Of a DNA stretch of 64,000 bases, positions 34,679-46,300 are shown piece by piece (the stretch's first letter is position 1; the number at the start of each line of letters is the position of its first letter). Both the position numbers and the translations under genes were made by a program. The stretch comes from Aquimarina sp. MMG016. GTDB lineage: Bacteria > Bacteroidota > Bacteroidia > Flavobacteriales > Flavobacteriaceae. The DNA is taken from positions 248,001-312,000 of the forward strand of contig NZ_JAGJEA010000002.1 of the NCBI RefSeq assembly GCF_018100805.1, read 5' to 3'. Under the pieces are notes generated by a model. It searched no databases. It was not told the DNA's origin and saw only the letters and a list, made by a program, of their open reading frames with translations.

Positions 34679-36106
34679 ATGAAAAGTTTTGACCTTATCG
34701 TTATTGGTTCCGGACCCGCAGGAGAAAAAGCGGCTGCCAAAGCTGCATATTTTGGGCATAAAGTAGCTCTGATTGAAAAAGAACATCAATATGGAGGAGC
34801 TGGAGTTCAAACAGGGACATTACCATCTAAAACACTTAAGGAGACAGCATTATATCTCTCTGGCGTATATCAAAAAGGAATATTTGGTGTTGATAAGGAA
34901 ATAGGAAGAGAAACAGGAGTACATGATTTCTTATATCGAAAAAATGTGGTGACCAATCATATGCATAAAATTGTAAAGCATAACCTGTATAAACATGAAA
35001 TAGAAGTATTTGAAGGCTTTGCAAGCTTTGTAGATACAAATCACATAAAAATATCAGGAGAATTAGAACAAACTATAGAAGGAAAATATATTCTTATTGC
35101 GACAGGATCTTATCCTTATCATCCGGAGCATATACCGTTTGATAATAAACGCGTTCTGGATTCGGACTCTATACTTAGTATTAAACGCTTTCCGAAATCT
35201 ATTTGTGTACTTGGAGCGGGAGTAATTGGTTGTGAGTATGCTACTATATTTGGCGCGATGGGAGTTAAAACATTTGTGGTGAATGATAGGGATAAAATTC
35301 TGGGTTTTTTGGACAATGAAATTTCTGAGGCTTTAGTATCTCAGATGAAAAAAAATGACATCAATATTTTGTTTAATAATTCTATAGTTGGTTTTGATGT
35401 TCCAGAAAATGAAGCCGAACCGTTACATTTACAATTAAAAACTGGGGAGACACTTAATGTAGACATGTTTCTTTTTGCGGCTGGTCGTAGTGGGCGTATC
35501 AAAGGGCTTAATTGTGCAAGTATTGGTTTAAAAACAGGAGAACGAGAGACTGTATTAGTTAATGAGAAATTTCAAACCAACATTTCCAATATTTATGCGG
35601 TCGGTGATGTTATTGGTTTCCCGGCATTAGCTAGTACAAGTATGGAGCAAGGTAGAATTGCTATAACACATATGTTTGATACAGCTGATTTAGAATCGCT
35701 AGCAGCCATATTTCCTTATGGAATTTATACCGTACCAGAAGTCTCTATGGTAGGAGTTACTGAAGAACAGGCGATTGAACAGAATATTGATTATGGCGTA
35801 GGATATAGTTATTATCGAGATACAGCTCGGGGAATGATTATGGGAGATACTGATAATGGATATCTTAAGTTGATTTTTGAAAAAAAATCTAAAACCATCA
35901 TTGGCGTTCATATCATAGGATATATAGCTACTGAGCTAATCCACTACGGAATGCAATTGGTACAAGAGAAAAAAACGCTGGATAACTTAATCGGTAGTGT
36001 TTTTAACTATCCAACACTACACGATTTGTATAAATATGCCAGCTATGATGGGCTTGGTAATTTAGCAGGTAAAAAAGTCAAAAAAGCTGGTGAGGTAATA
36101 GGGTAA
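34679..36106 (+). CDS. SthA-like pyridine nucleotide flavoprotein without redox cysteines
   Basis: This 475-aa protein is a two-dinucleotide-binding oxidoreductase. FAD binds at LIVIGSGPAGEKAAAKAA, and the NAD(P) loop is CVLGAGVIGCEYATIFGAMG. The C-terminal dimerisation domain contains YGIYTVPEVSMVGVTEEQA. The site that holds the Cys pair in lipoamide and mercuric reductases reads GGAGVQTGTLPSKTLKE, so the redox cysteines are missing. The soluble transhydrogenase SthA family also lacks the pair (GGCTHWGTIPSKALR), and the TLPSKxL frame here fits that family best. It may balance NADH and NADPH, but the function is inferred, and the missing Cys of SthA's CTH motif leaves some doubt. Confidence 0.75.
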   Translation: MKSFDLIVIGSGPAGEKAAAKAAYFGHKVALIEKEHQYGGAGVQTGTLPSKTLKETALYLSGVYQKGIFGVDKEIGRETGVHDFLYRKNVVTNHMHKIVKHNLYKHEIEVFEGFASFVDTNHIKISGELEQTIEGKYILIATGSYPYHPEHIPFDNKRVLDSDSILSIKRFPKSICVLGAGVIGCEYATIFGAMGVKTFVVNDRDKILGFLDNEISEALVSQMKKNDINILFNNSIVGFDVPENEAEPLHLQLKTGETLNVDMFLFAAGRSGRIKGLNCASIGLKTGERETVLVNEKFQTNISNIYAVGDVIGFPALASTSMEQGRIAITHMFDTADLESLAAIFPYGIYTVPEVSMVGVTEEQAIEQNIDYGVGYSYYRDTARGMIMGDTDNGYLKLIFEKKSKTIIGVHIIGYIATELIHYGMQLVQEKKTLDNLIGSVFNYPTLHDLYKYASYDGLGNLAGKKVKKAGEVIG

Positions 36107-36126
36107 ACTAAACCATTTGATTCTCA

Positions 36127-37218
36127 TTATTTAATAAACATTTCCTTACTCTCAATATCTTTAGATAATGTTGTATTAATTTTAATATCAGTGAAGTCAT
36201 ATTGCCAGATTTTATCACCTTCTTCAATAACTACCTTGTTAAATACTTTAATATTCTTTATTGTTTTCCAATCTTCAAAGAGTACTCTAACTTTATTTTC
36301 TTCTGTATCAGTTGGATTTTCTATTCCTAAGAGAGTGTAATCATCAAATGCATAATAGAAGTGGACTGTCCGTTTCATCGCATCTTTAAATTCAATTTTA
36401 AAAGCAGTCTCCCCTTTAAATTCGGTAAACTCTTTAAAAACGGGAGTATTAAATCGATCTTCTGGTCTTAAACTAATCCAATGAAACTCATGACCTATTA
36501 TAAACTGTTTGGTTAGCTCATTAGGGGTATTATTTATTTTTTGATTTAAAATATCAAATGTCCAGGAATTAGACTTACCTTGTTTTAATATAATATGTTT
36601 GGCGTTAGTACGTTGTTCCATTCTACCATTTTCTGTATCAGAAACCACTAGAGTTTTAAAGCTTCCAATTGGACCTGTGCAATTGGCCATAGCGTATATT
36701 GTACTTTTTTGATTAAGTTTTCCGATAGTCTCTTTTGCTTTATCAAGGATTACAGAAGCATCTTCTTTAGGAGCTTCAGTATTAGCAGTGCTAATGATTT
36801 TCCATTCTCCGTCGATTTTCTTGAGCACACTTTGCCATGAAACTACCCAGAATACAGGCTTACTGTTGTATTTACCTTTAACAATAAGTGCACCGATATA
36901 ACTCGCCATCGTTCCATCATCAGAAATTTCAATAACAGGAGGATGCGTTTCTTTTAATTCATCAAATACCATGTCATTTAGATAGGATTGTGTTCCAGGT
37001 ATGGCGTCTACTTTACTTTTAATACTTACCTGACCACCTCTTATATCATACCAAGAGTCTCCATTGGGAGCATAAAATTGATCAGCATTCTTATTATAAT
37101 GTGCTTCTTGAACTAGTTGAATCTGTGCTTTAACTTTTTCTTTTTCGACTTTTAACTCTATTGGTTTTTGACATGAAATAAACATTAAAGCACACAGGAA
37201 TATACAAACTGTCTTCAT
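36127..37218 (-). CDS. Lipoprotein with N-terminal NTF2-like domain
   Basis: This 363-aa protein has a lipoprotein signal (MKTVCIFLCALMFISC, lipid Cys16). The first 140 residues, IQLVQEAHYNKNADQFYAP..., VFWVVSWQSVLKKIDGEWKII, fit a SnoaL/NTF2-like cone (DUF4440-type). The rest (LVVSDTENGRMEQRTNAKHIILKQG..., AFKIEFKDAMKRTVHFYYAFDDYTLLGIENPT) is a beta-rich outer-layer domain, probably a periplasmic scaffold resembling LolA-type folds. It is the gene just downstream of the giant operon on the same strand. No function is assigned. Confidence 0.72.
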   Translation of the reverse strand: MKTVCIFLCALMFISCQKPIELKVEKEKVKAQIQLVQEAHYNKNADQFYAPNGDSWYDIRGGQVSIKSKVDAIPGTQSYLNDMVFDELKETHPPVIEISDDGTMASYIGALIVKGKYNSKPVFWVVSWQSVLKKIDGEWKIISTANTEAPKEDASVILDKAKETIGKLNQKSTIYAMANCTGPIGSFKTLVVSDTENGRMEQRTNAKHIILKQGKSNSWTFDILNQKINNTPNELTKQFIIGHEFHWISLRPEDRFNTPVFKEFTEFKGETAFKIEFKDAMKRTVHFYYAFDDYTLLGIENPTDTEENKVRVLFEDWKTIKNIKVFNKVVIEEGDKIWQYDFTDIKINTTLSKDIESKEMFIK

Positions 37219-37375
37219 TGAAATATTTATTTATAAATTGGTAGATATCAAATATAGGTTTAGTTAGTAAGAGCAAGTGTTAATGAGTTGTTACATTAGT
37301 TCCTATACTATATTTAAACTACAGACAATAGTAAGAAGTGCTATTTCCGGGAGTCAATAAAGTTTCATCTGTTTT

Positions 37376-40300
37376 TCATAACCCTTTAATATTTTTATAT
37401 GGTAAAACTAGATTTGATAACTGGATCAGTGGTAATTGAGTTTCTGTAACCGCAGAGAATACAGATAAGTCAAATGAAAAATATGCATCTCTTGTCGATG
37501 GCATTTTTTCCTGATACCACTTCTCCAAGGCTTCAGCCAATTGACATACAAAAGCTGTATCGGCTGTAATCTCTCCAACGCATCCTCCTTCAGGAATTTC
37601 ATAATCTTTAGGAATTTCAAATGAAAAAGGTGTGTATAATAATACAGGTAATTGAATAGGAGGCAAACTGCTTTCGCATATATCCTGTAAAAAATAGTTC
37701 CATGAGCCACTTATTTTAATGGTTTGCTCTGCTAATTCATCATAAGTAAAGAAGGTTTTAAAGAATGTTGCTAGGTGATCTGCCAATGTCAACGTACTTC
37801 CGTCCTCATTAATTATTTTTGCAATATTAATTTCTGAGCTATTGCTTAGTAGAGGAATTAACTTATTCGAGAATCGAACGAGTGGTGTACGGTATATGAA
37901 ATTGGTATTTGTTGGATTATCTTCTACCAATCCTTCGTTTCGTATAACGGCAATTCCTGCCCACGTATTCTGGAATTGTAGTACATTTAATCCATCTACG
38001 GCAACAGTTCGATCCGGAATTTCGAAAGAACATGGATACCCTAAATACTCTTTTGTTTTTGCTTTTGGATCTTTTACATACCAATATGAGTTCTCAATAT
38101 GAGTTCCTGATTCATCAGTTGCTGGCTCTCGTGTATAATCTTTAATATTAATTACTGGAGTATTAGGTATTTCGGCTTCCTGAATACTTAACTCATTCAT
38201 AAATAATTGTTTATCTAACTCAGGCATTTCCTTTGGTGGTACTATTGTCACCACCAAACGTTTGCACTCTTCATCTCCTTCGCAAGGACAGGTAGTTGTA
38301 AAATGTGGATCTTCCTTCTGCTGAATAATAAAATCATACGAGCTGATTGTATTTTGCTGTGATTTAAAAAATGCTGTATTCTTATTGTGTTGATCCCAAG
38401 CTAAAGCAAGGTTATTAGTTAGTTGAACCATAGCCTGCATTGCAAAAAATGCATTATTTAGATTTGTATCATTTTCATCTGATGTTGGAGATATTAGTGT
38501 TAGATATTTAGTCATATCATTGAGCACAGGTATCCATACACTGATCATCTGCGCCATATCATTAAACAAGTTTCTGGAACTACTTTTACCCATAACCATA
38601 TTTTGCTGGCTATCGAAAGTATTGAATGTAATATCAGAATAAATCTGATCCTGAGCAGCTTGATCTTCAGAATAGGTATAGGTAAAATTCCATTCTGATG
38701 CTTTTTCCAAAATTTCTTTAGTAGTATCTCCACTAACAGAGACAGCTAATCCTTCTTGTGTAGTCAAAGTAGGAGGTTTTGGGTAATTACGTAATACAAT
38801 TGGGATATCAACAGTTCCCAATGGTTGTTGAAGTGGTGAATTATCAAAATCCGGCTCTACAGTATCGGCTAAATTAATCGGAACAATAAAAGTTAACCAT
38901 TGTGATGCTTGATACCCCTTGACATCTGGAACATCTGTAATATCAAATTCTATGTGAGTGATCTGATAATCCATATCCAGAGATACAGTAGAGAATTCTT
39001 TTGCATTTTTGGTTGAAAATATAAAAGAAAGGTCAGAAGTTTTTTGTCCTTCGTCAAAATCCAACTGTATTTTGGCATTTGAAATAGAGTATAATTTACT
39101 GTCCTTTTTCGTACTATCAGTAATACCAGGAGTTCCATATAGTCGAGGAGCGATTTGATCCTTATATTCTCGTTTTATTCCAGATGCTGTAGTAACTTGC
39201 ATTTGTACTACTGCGTTTATGGAATATGTGTTTCCCAGCTGAATTAGTAATTGCTGCTTAAATTTTTCTTGTGCACTTAATGTTCCAGATGGATTTACTT
39301 CTGGAGCTGTTAGGATTGGTGCTACTCTGGTTGAGATCGTTTCAGCCAATGATGATTTAGCTTCGGTTATAGCTTCCAGGAAAGAGTCAGCGTCGATGCC
39401 TTGTTGTTGTAAGAAAGTTTTTTCTTCTTCAGATTTTAGTTGATCTACAAGGAATCCCGGAACTGCAAATTCTGAGCTAAGAAACAGGTCAATAGCATCC
39501 AGGCATTGTTTTCCCCATATATCCATATCAATTCCGGTGAAATTCTTTACAGTTCCGTTTTCACAATCCAACCCTTTTCCAGTAACATAATCACAAAGTG
39601 GTACATCCTTTTTAGAAGCTAAACTTGTAGAAATAGGCAATGGAGCATAGAAAGCTGCATTCAATAAGCTATAAGTATAAATCCGTACTTGATATGTTTT
39701 GAATTCTTCTTCGTTTAACAATTCTAGTAATGCAGTATCAAAACTTATACGGCTTGAATATATCGTACCTATCAGAGTTTTAATTTTATCAGTTATAATC
39801 GTTGGAACACCTGAGGAGGTTAGTTTAGCAATAGAATTATTAGTAAGCTCATAAGATCCAGAAGGTTCTACATTCCAGTAGATACCATTATCAGGTTTTA
39901 GCCCCATTCTCACCACATAAATAGCTTGGCTGTTTTGGCTTCCAGCAAGCACGTCATCAACACCTGTTGCTATTTTGAGAACATATTCGTTTTCCTGATA
40001 GAAGGTCTTTTCAAAATTAACAGCAAATTCTGTTAGCGAATGTTTTTGAATCTCTTCTCCCGCACTGTTTTTCTTACCTCCATCAGGAATATATGTATTA
40101 GGCTGAATTGTTGTACGAGCCGATGTTACAGATGAACTATCTTTGAAATCATCATTAACAAAAGATAGATCTCTTACCATATTAAGAATTACCGTTAGCT
40201 CAAAAATGGAAGCAGTTTCTAGATCAGAAGCACCTATAGTTTGAGTAATAGGTTTCATCTTAGGGGCTGTGGGTATAGTATGGCAATACGCTATAGCATA

Positions 40301-43300
40301 TAGATAGCTATATATATCTTTTACAAAAGTATTGATTGGATCTAACGAAACATTGTTTTCTACACCTGGAACCAGAGAAGTGTTAAGTGTAAGTGTGACA
40401 GTGTTTTTGTTTTTTTCATATGGGCTATACTGATTAATCTGATAGTAGATATTGGTATATATTGCTAGATCATGCAGAGCATTTTTTTGATAATCTGGAG
40501 CATCAGAGTCGTTAGGATCTGATACACATGGTTTACCATCTGTATTTTGATATCTGCTAATATCAAATGAGAAATTCAATAATAATGAAGGATCATTACC
40601 ACTTTCCAATTTTACATCATAGGTAGTAAACAGGCTCGGCCATTGAGAAAAACCTTTTAACTCATCCAGATATCCAACTTTTATAGGAGGGTTGTTAAGA
40701 GGTGATTTTGTGTTTAATTCTGGGTTGCTAAAAGGTGTAACAGTCTCATTACCATAGTAATCTACCCAATCAAAGTGAACCTGTAATGTATTTCCAATAC
40801 CTCGGTATGGATTACCATCCTTTTGCGGATATCCGGTAGGGTAAGACATATTTGGATTATCTATAGCATATGGTGCGATTGGGATAACCTGATTGTAGTT
40901 CCATGGTTGTTCGGGATTCGTTTCGTCTTGTTCATCAGTATTAACTGGTCCGGATGGCAGTCCAACGATACTCTTTTTAAAATATCTATTGGCTATCACT
41001 TGGTAATTCAACAAATTATAAAGGTTGTTCAAGTAAGTATTAGCATAACCAGGATCACTACTTTTATCAGAAGGAGTACCTGGATTGGTACGTTTTAGTT
41101 CAAAACCAGCACTTCCTTGTTGTATAGAAGAGACTTTATGAACCACCTGATCTACAATACTAAATGCAGTACCTGTTGCAAAAACAGTACTATCTTTGAT
41201 CATAAAAGATAAAGTATCTACATCGGTAAAATAGTAGCTGGCTATACTTTTCATTGTATTACCTGGAGTACCATCACCAGTAGTTATTTGATATATTACT
41301 TCAGGAATTTCTAGCAATTGCCATACTGGCAAATCATCCCAATTTGTAATATCAGGATTTGCTCCCTTAATACTATCTTCTGTTATGCCAAAATAAGTTG
41401 AAATTGCAGTCAAGGTATTAGAAGGAGTATCAGTAGGAAGTCCAACTTCATATTGTAAACCTTTCAATACAATTGGATCAGAACTCGTGTTGAGTTGAAC
41501 CTCAGTCTCATTGAGTATAGCTAGTTCGCTGATTAAAATATTGTATTGAGCAGCTATACTTTGCAGAGTTTCATTTGGGGATGTAGTTGTATAACTAAGA
41601 TCTTTTTGAGCTTTGGATTCTGCATAGACAATGGATGATGATGTATCAATTTTATCTCCAGTTATAGCACAATTCATAAAATCTTTGAGTATGTCATCGT
41701 ATGAATTACTATAGGTAACTAATAATGAGATTTTTGCATTGTCTGATGAATCAAAAACTGCATCTGGGAAACCAGAATCACCTTCAGTTTCATTATATAA
41801 CAGATAGTATCCACCGGATCGTGTAATACTGCACTCCCATAGGAATTTGATGAAATCGTATAAGGTGTTCAGAACGCCATTAGGTTCAGGAGATTCAACT
41901 GCCATTTTCATGAATGCAGCAGAAGATTGTGCAGGATTAGTTTCTGTAGAGAGATTGGATTGAACAATGAATGTTTTCATGTTTATATTTCCAACGGATA
42001 ATAACCCATCGCTTCCTTCGTATAACCATTGAATATCTTCTATAATACCTCTGTTATTATTACTCGAATTAGGATCTAATTGCCTTAATAAACGTTCTAA
42101 TATTTGGGTACCTGATTCGTTAGCGCCTATCAATTCATACGTAAAAGGATTAGTTCCTTCAGCATTATCATTAGATTGTTTTTTAATATCTATTTCTAAT
42201 AATGTTGACCATCCATAATAATCCGATTTTTTGTAATCCATGACACCTTTAGCAGCATTGTACGTACCTATCTGAATGTCAAAAGCAGATCCTGCTTGTT
42301 TAGGTAATGCAATCTGTTGTAAAAGCCCAGATGGGAAATTCCATATTAACGGGGAAACATCTGCTTGATCTCCCTGGTTACCATATGGTAATTTCACCAC
42401 TCCTGAAGTGCTCCATTGAGTCACCGTTTGGAAGGTATACTGTACCGGTATTAAATTGTATGGAGTCATCTGTGATAACTTCAGAATATCAGGTTGAATA
42501 CCTGTTTTTTGAGCATAGTCGATAACTGTGGAAATCTGCGATATATCCTCTTTAGTCAATATTACACCTAAGGTAGCTTTTTTAGGTCCGTCAGGTTTTT
42601 TAGGATCTACAGGAGAAGGGGGTTGACCATTAAATTCTAACCAATCCAAAGTAGTATTGATCAAATTTATAGTAAATCCTTCTTTAACATCTGCAGGAAT
42701 TTCGAATTGCTGTCCTGTCAAGCGATATAATGCACAATCATCTCCGGTACAAGGAGAATCTGGATGAAGAGTTAATCCAGGTAGGGTAGTAGGTAACCTC
42801 ATTCCATGAAGCTGGTATCGGGATACCATACCAGATAGTTGCGTATAAGATTGATTAGCTTTAAAATAATCCAGAATACTCTGAACATCAAGACACTTTA
42901 AGCCTGGGATATTTGTCGTACTATGATTACCTAAAGCATAGAATAGAACATCCTGTTGCTGATTACTATAATTAGCTCCCAGGGTTTGTGCAGTGGTGCT
43001 GTATTTTTGTGCAATTTTACCTAAAGTATCTGCATCATCAGGGTTATCGAATGCACTGGTTATATAGATGAAAGGTTGAATTAATAAACTACCCAGCGGT
43101 TGTACTTGTAACCTTTGCACCGTAGTATCATTTGCAAGATCATTAACTGTTACAGGGTTTGTAGATGTACTCAGTTTTTTGGCTATACCAACGAGAGTGT
43201 CTCCGGGTACAATTTCATAAGTAGTAGTATCGTAGACAAATGAATTGCCAGAAATAAATAATCCAGGAACAGATTGATTCTGAAGTAGCAGATCAGAAAC

Positions 43301-46300
43301 AGAAATATTATTGTATACCGTACTAGCTATAGAAGAGAATGTGTCTTCGCTTTTGGCAATATAGTCTGTAGCAGCGATGATTAATACAGCGTCTATAGTT
43401 AATAAGGTTTTTTGCTGAAAATCCTTATTATTTGCCAAATCAGAAACTGTGGTTTGCAAACCTGTAGCTACATCTGTGATGGTATCAGTAGCTTTAACAG
43501 TATAAGTGTTAGACCCAAATGTAATTTCCTGAACCTGAAGTAATCCGGGAACTACAGCATTCTGAGTGATAAGAAGTGCAGTTTCTAGTGCGTATTTAGC
43601 ACCGATCGAAATAAAATCATCTTTGTCTAAAACAGTATACATCACTCCTGTGATATGGATTGGAGTTTCGCTTTGCAGCGGATGAGATTGATTTGCTTTG
43701 GCTAGATCTGTAATGCTAACAGTATTGGTTACACCATCAGCTGTACTGATGCTATTTGCCCATTCGGTCATGGCGTGAAGACTATTACCCTTAGCTAAAG
43801 GATATGTGTAATTTTTTAGCGCATCTTCAGCATAGCCAATTAATTGTTTACCTATAAGAACAAAATAATCTTCGAAAACAAAAGTGGATAGAGAATGCTC
43901 AACAACAGCAGCACTCTTTTTCATAGACACGTTGTTATTTTCTTCTGATACTTTTACCGCCAACTGTGCAAACCATTTTTTCACTTCAGAAAGGTATTTA
44001 TCTGTAGCCATATTATAATTACTGAAATCAATATCTACCCCAGCATCCGGAACCGATAATTCCAGATCAAAAAACATTGGGAATACTGCTGCGGTATCTA
44101 ATTTAGAAGCCTCTGTAACATTTTGAATATTAACTTTTTTAAATGTATACTGGAGAAATGCTAATAGTTTATCTGTAGGGATAGGAAGTGGATTTTCTTC
44201 ATTTGATAATAATGCTAATAACACCTGAAGGTCATCTATAGATACTGCTGATTCGTCTGCGGTTGCTCTTGTACTTTCGGTACCGGTTTCATCAACATAA
44301 TTTTGTATCAACCATCTGAAGAAATCTTGGCTTAGATATTCAAACGATGAAATAGTACTACTGTCAGGATTTTCTGCATCAGGAGCGTCAATCCATAAGG
44401 TTGTCACATATTGAGCGGTTTGATCTTTTAGATTACCATTTTCAGGTCCTGCTACCGTAAGGTGTGGAATAAAATAAATATTCAGTGTTGGTAATTCTTC
44501 TTTTTTATTGGCTACCAGTTTAGTATTATAATGCATTGCTTTTATAGGCAGAACTGTCAATTGGCTTGATTTTGCAGCGTATATCAATGATTTTTCACTA
44601 AAAGAACTTTGCAATTGTCTATTCCATGGAGCCATACTGGTTTGATCTGTACCAATAGTCAGATCTGTTCGTATTTCAGCTTTGAAACTAAAGTTAATTT
44701 TAATAGAGAAGAGCCCAAGATTAAGTTTTGCTGAAACTTTTATATCTACCGATGCTACAATAGCCAAAGGCATTTTATTATAAGCTTCTAAGGTTGCTTG
44801 TGCATAAACTTTTACAGTAATATTAACCGTTGCAGAAATAATTCCGAAATCCAGAGAACCATATAGTTTTCCGATTAACCCTAATGTTCCCTGTAACCAG
44901 TAATAATATGAAGTTGCTACTTCGGTTTTATTATTTTCCTGAAGGGCTCCCTGATATGGGTGATAGGTAGCGATAACTCCTTCCAGAATACCAAAAATGG
45001 TAATACTAAACCCTGCTTTTAAGACACCATAATTAACGCTGTATCCAATACCAACTTGCATACCGATTCCAAAGACGATCACCGGATTAAAATTTCCATA
45101 ATTGGTTTGCGGCACTTTTTTGGTTGTAGTACTACTTAGCTTTCCAAAATAGAATCCTCCCGACCCCATAGCCGGAATTCCTGGAGGAACTATAGCTTGA
45201 ATGGTAAAAGACCTGGAGAAATCCAGATTATACGGAAACCCTATATCTACCATAAAGTCACCATTAGTATAAATAGCTAATGCAATAGATGGAAGAGTAA
45301 TATTTACGCTTCCAAACTGTAGATAACGCAATGCATCTGGTAAGGTAAGTGCTATCTGGTATACACCAACACCATCTGAGATTTTTTTATACATAATCTC
45401 AAAATCCAAACCGGCAAATATTTTTGCCTTATCTCCTGCCATAGCAATGCGCAGGCCATATAAATTAGGGTCATTGAATACTGCCTGCATTTCTAATGTC
45501 CAGACAGGTTTTTCTTTAGTACCAGCATTCAATATACCAAAATCGGTAGCAATCAACCAATTAGAGTTTTCATTAAAAGAAAGTAGTGAATTACCAGATC
45601 CCGGTCCAATGGGTACCTTGCCATTCTCGGGAGTTTCAAAAGCTTCTCCCATTTTATCAGTTACCTCTTTAATCGTTTGGTATTGTGCAACATTTTCTAA
45701 TTGCACATGTTGCCCCATGGCTAGTAAGCGGAGATCAAAATATTGATTTCCTTGCCCTGGAACTTCTGGCATGTCTTTTACATCTCGTCCTTTTTCATCA
45801 AATAATCCACTATTTTTAACTTCAGGTACTACAGAATCACCAGTAAAAGAAATCTGAACCCCTTGTGCATTTTTAGTAAGTTTGATTCCATCGATGGTAA
45901 TAAATACTAAATCGAGACTTTTAGGTAGTTTATAATTAACTGTTACATCTTTATTTTCCAGGTCATATGTCACCTTGAATCCATCTAGGCTTATCTTATT
46001 CAGTACATCCCAGGGAGCATCTAATTCGAAATTAGGATCAAACAACATTTTCATAAATGATGTTAGTAAAGATCCTACACTCCAGTTCTTAATTTCAAAA
46101 GTGATGACTTTACTCTCACCAGAAACATCATAAGTAGCAACAAACCCTTCCCATTCGATCATTAATAATTGATCATCACCATCAAAATTATATCCAATAT
46201 TTACCTGGGCATTAAAGTATTCAAGAAGAATGCTTCCCATTACTCCTCCAGAATATTGCTTCCCTTCAGCTTTTTTGGCATCATATTTTAATGCCAAAGC

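Noticed and set aside
34679..36106. Dihydrolipoamide dehydrogenase
   Set aside because: The CxxxxC redox pair is missing and no 2-oxoacid dehydrogenase genes are adjacent.
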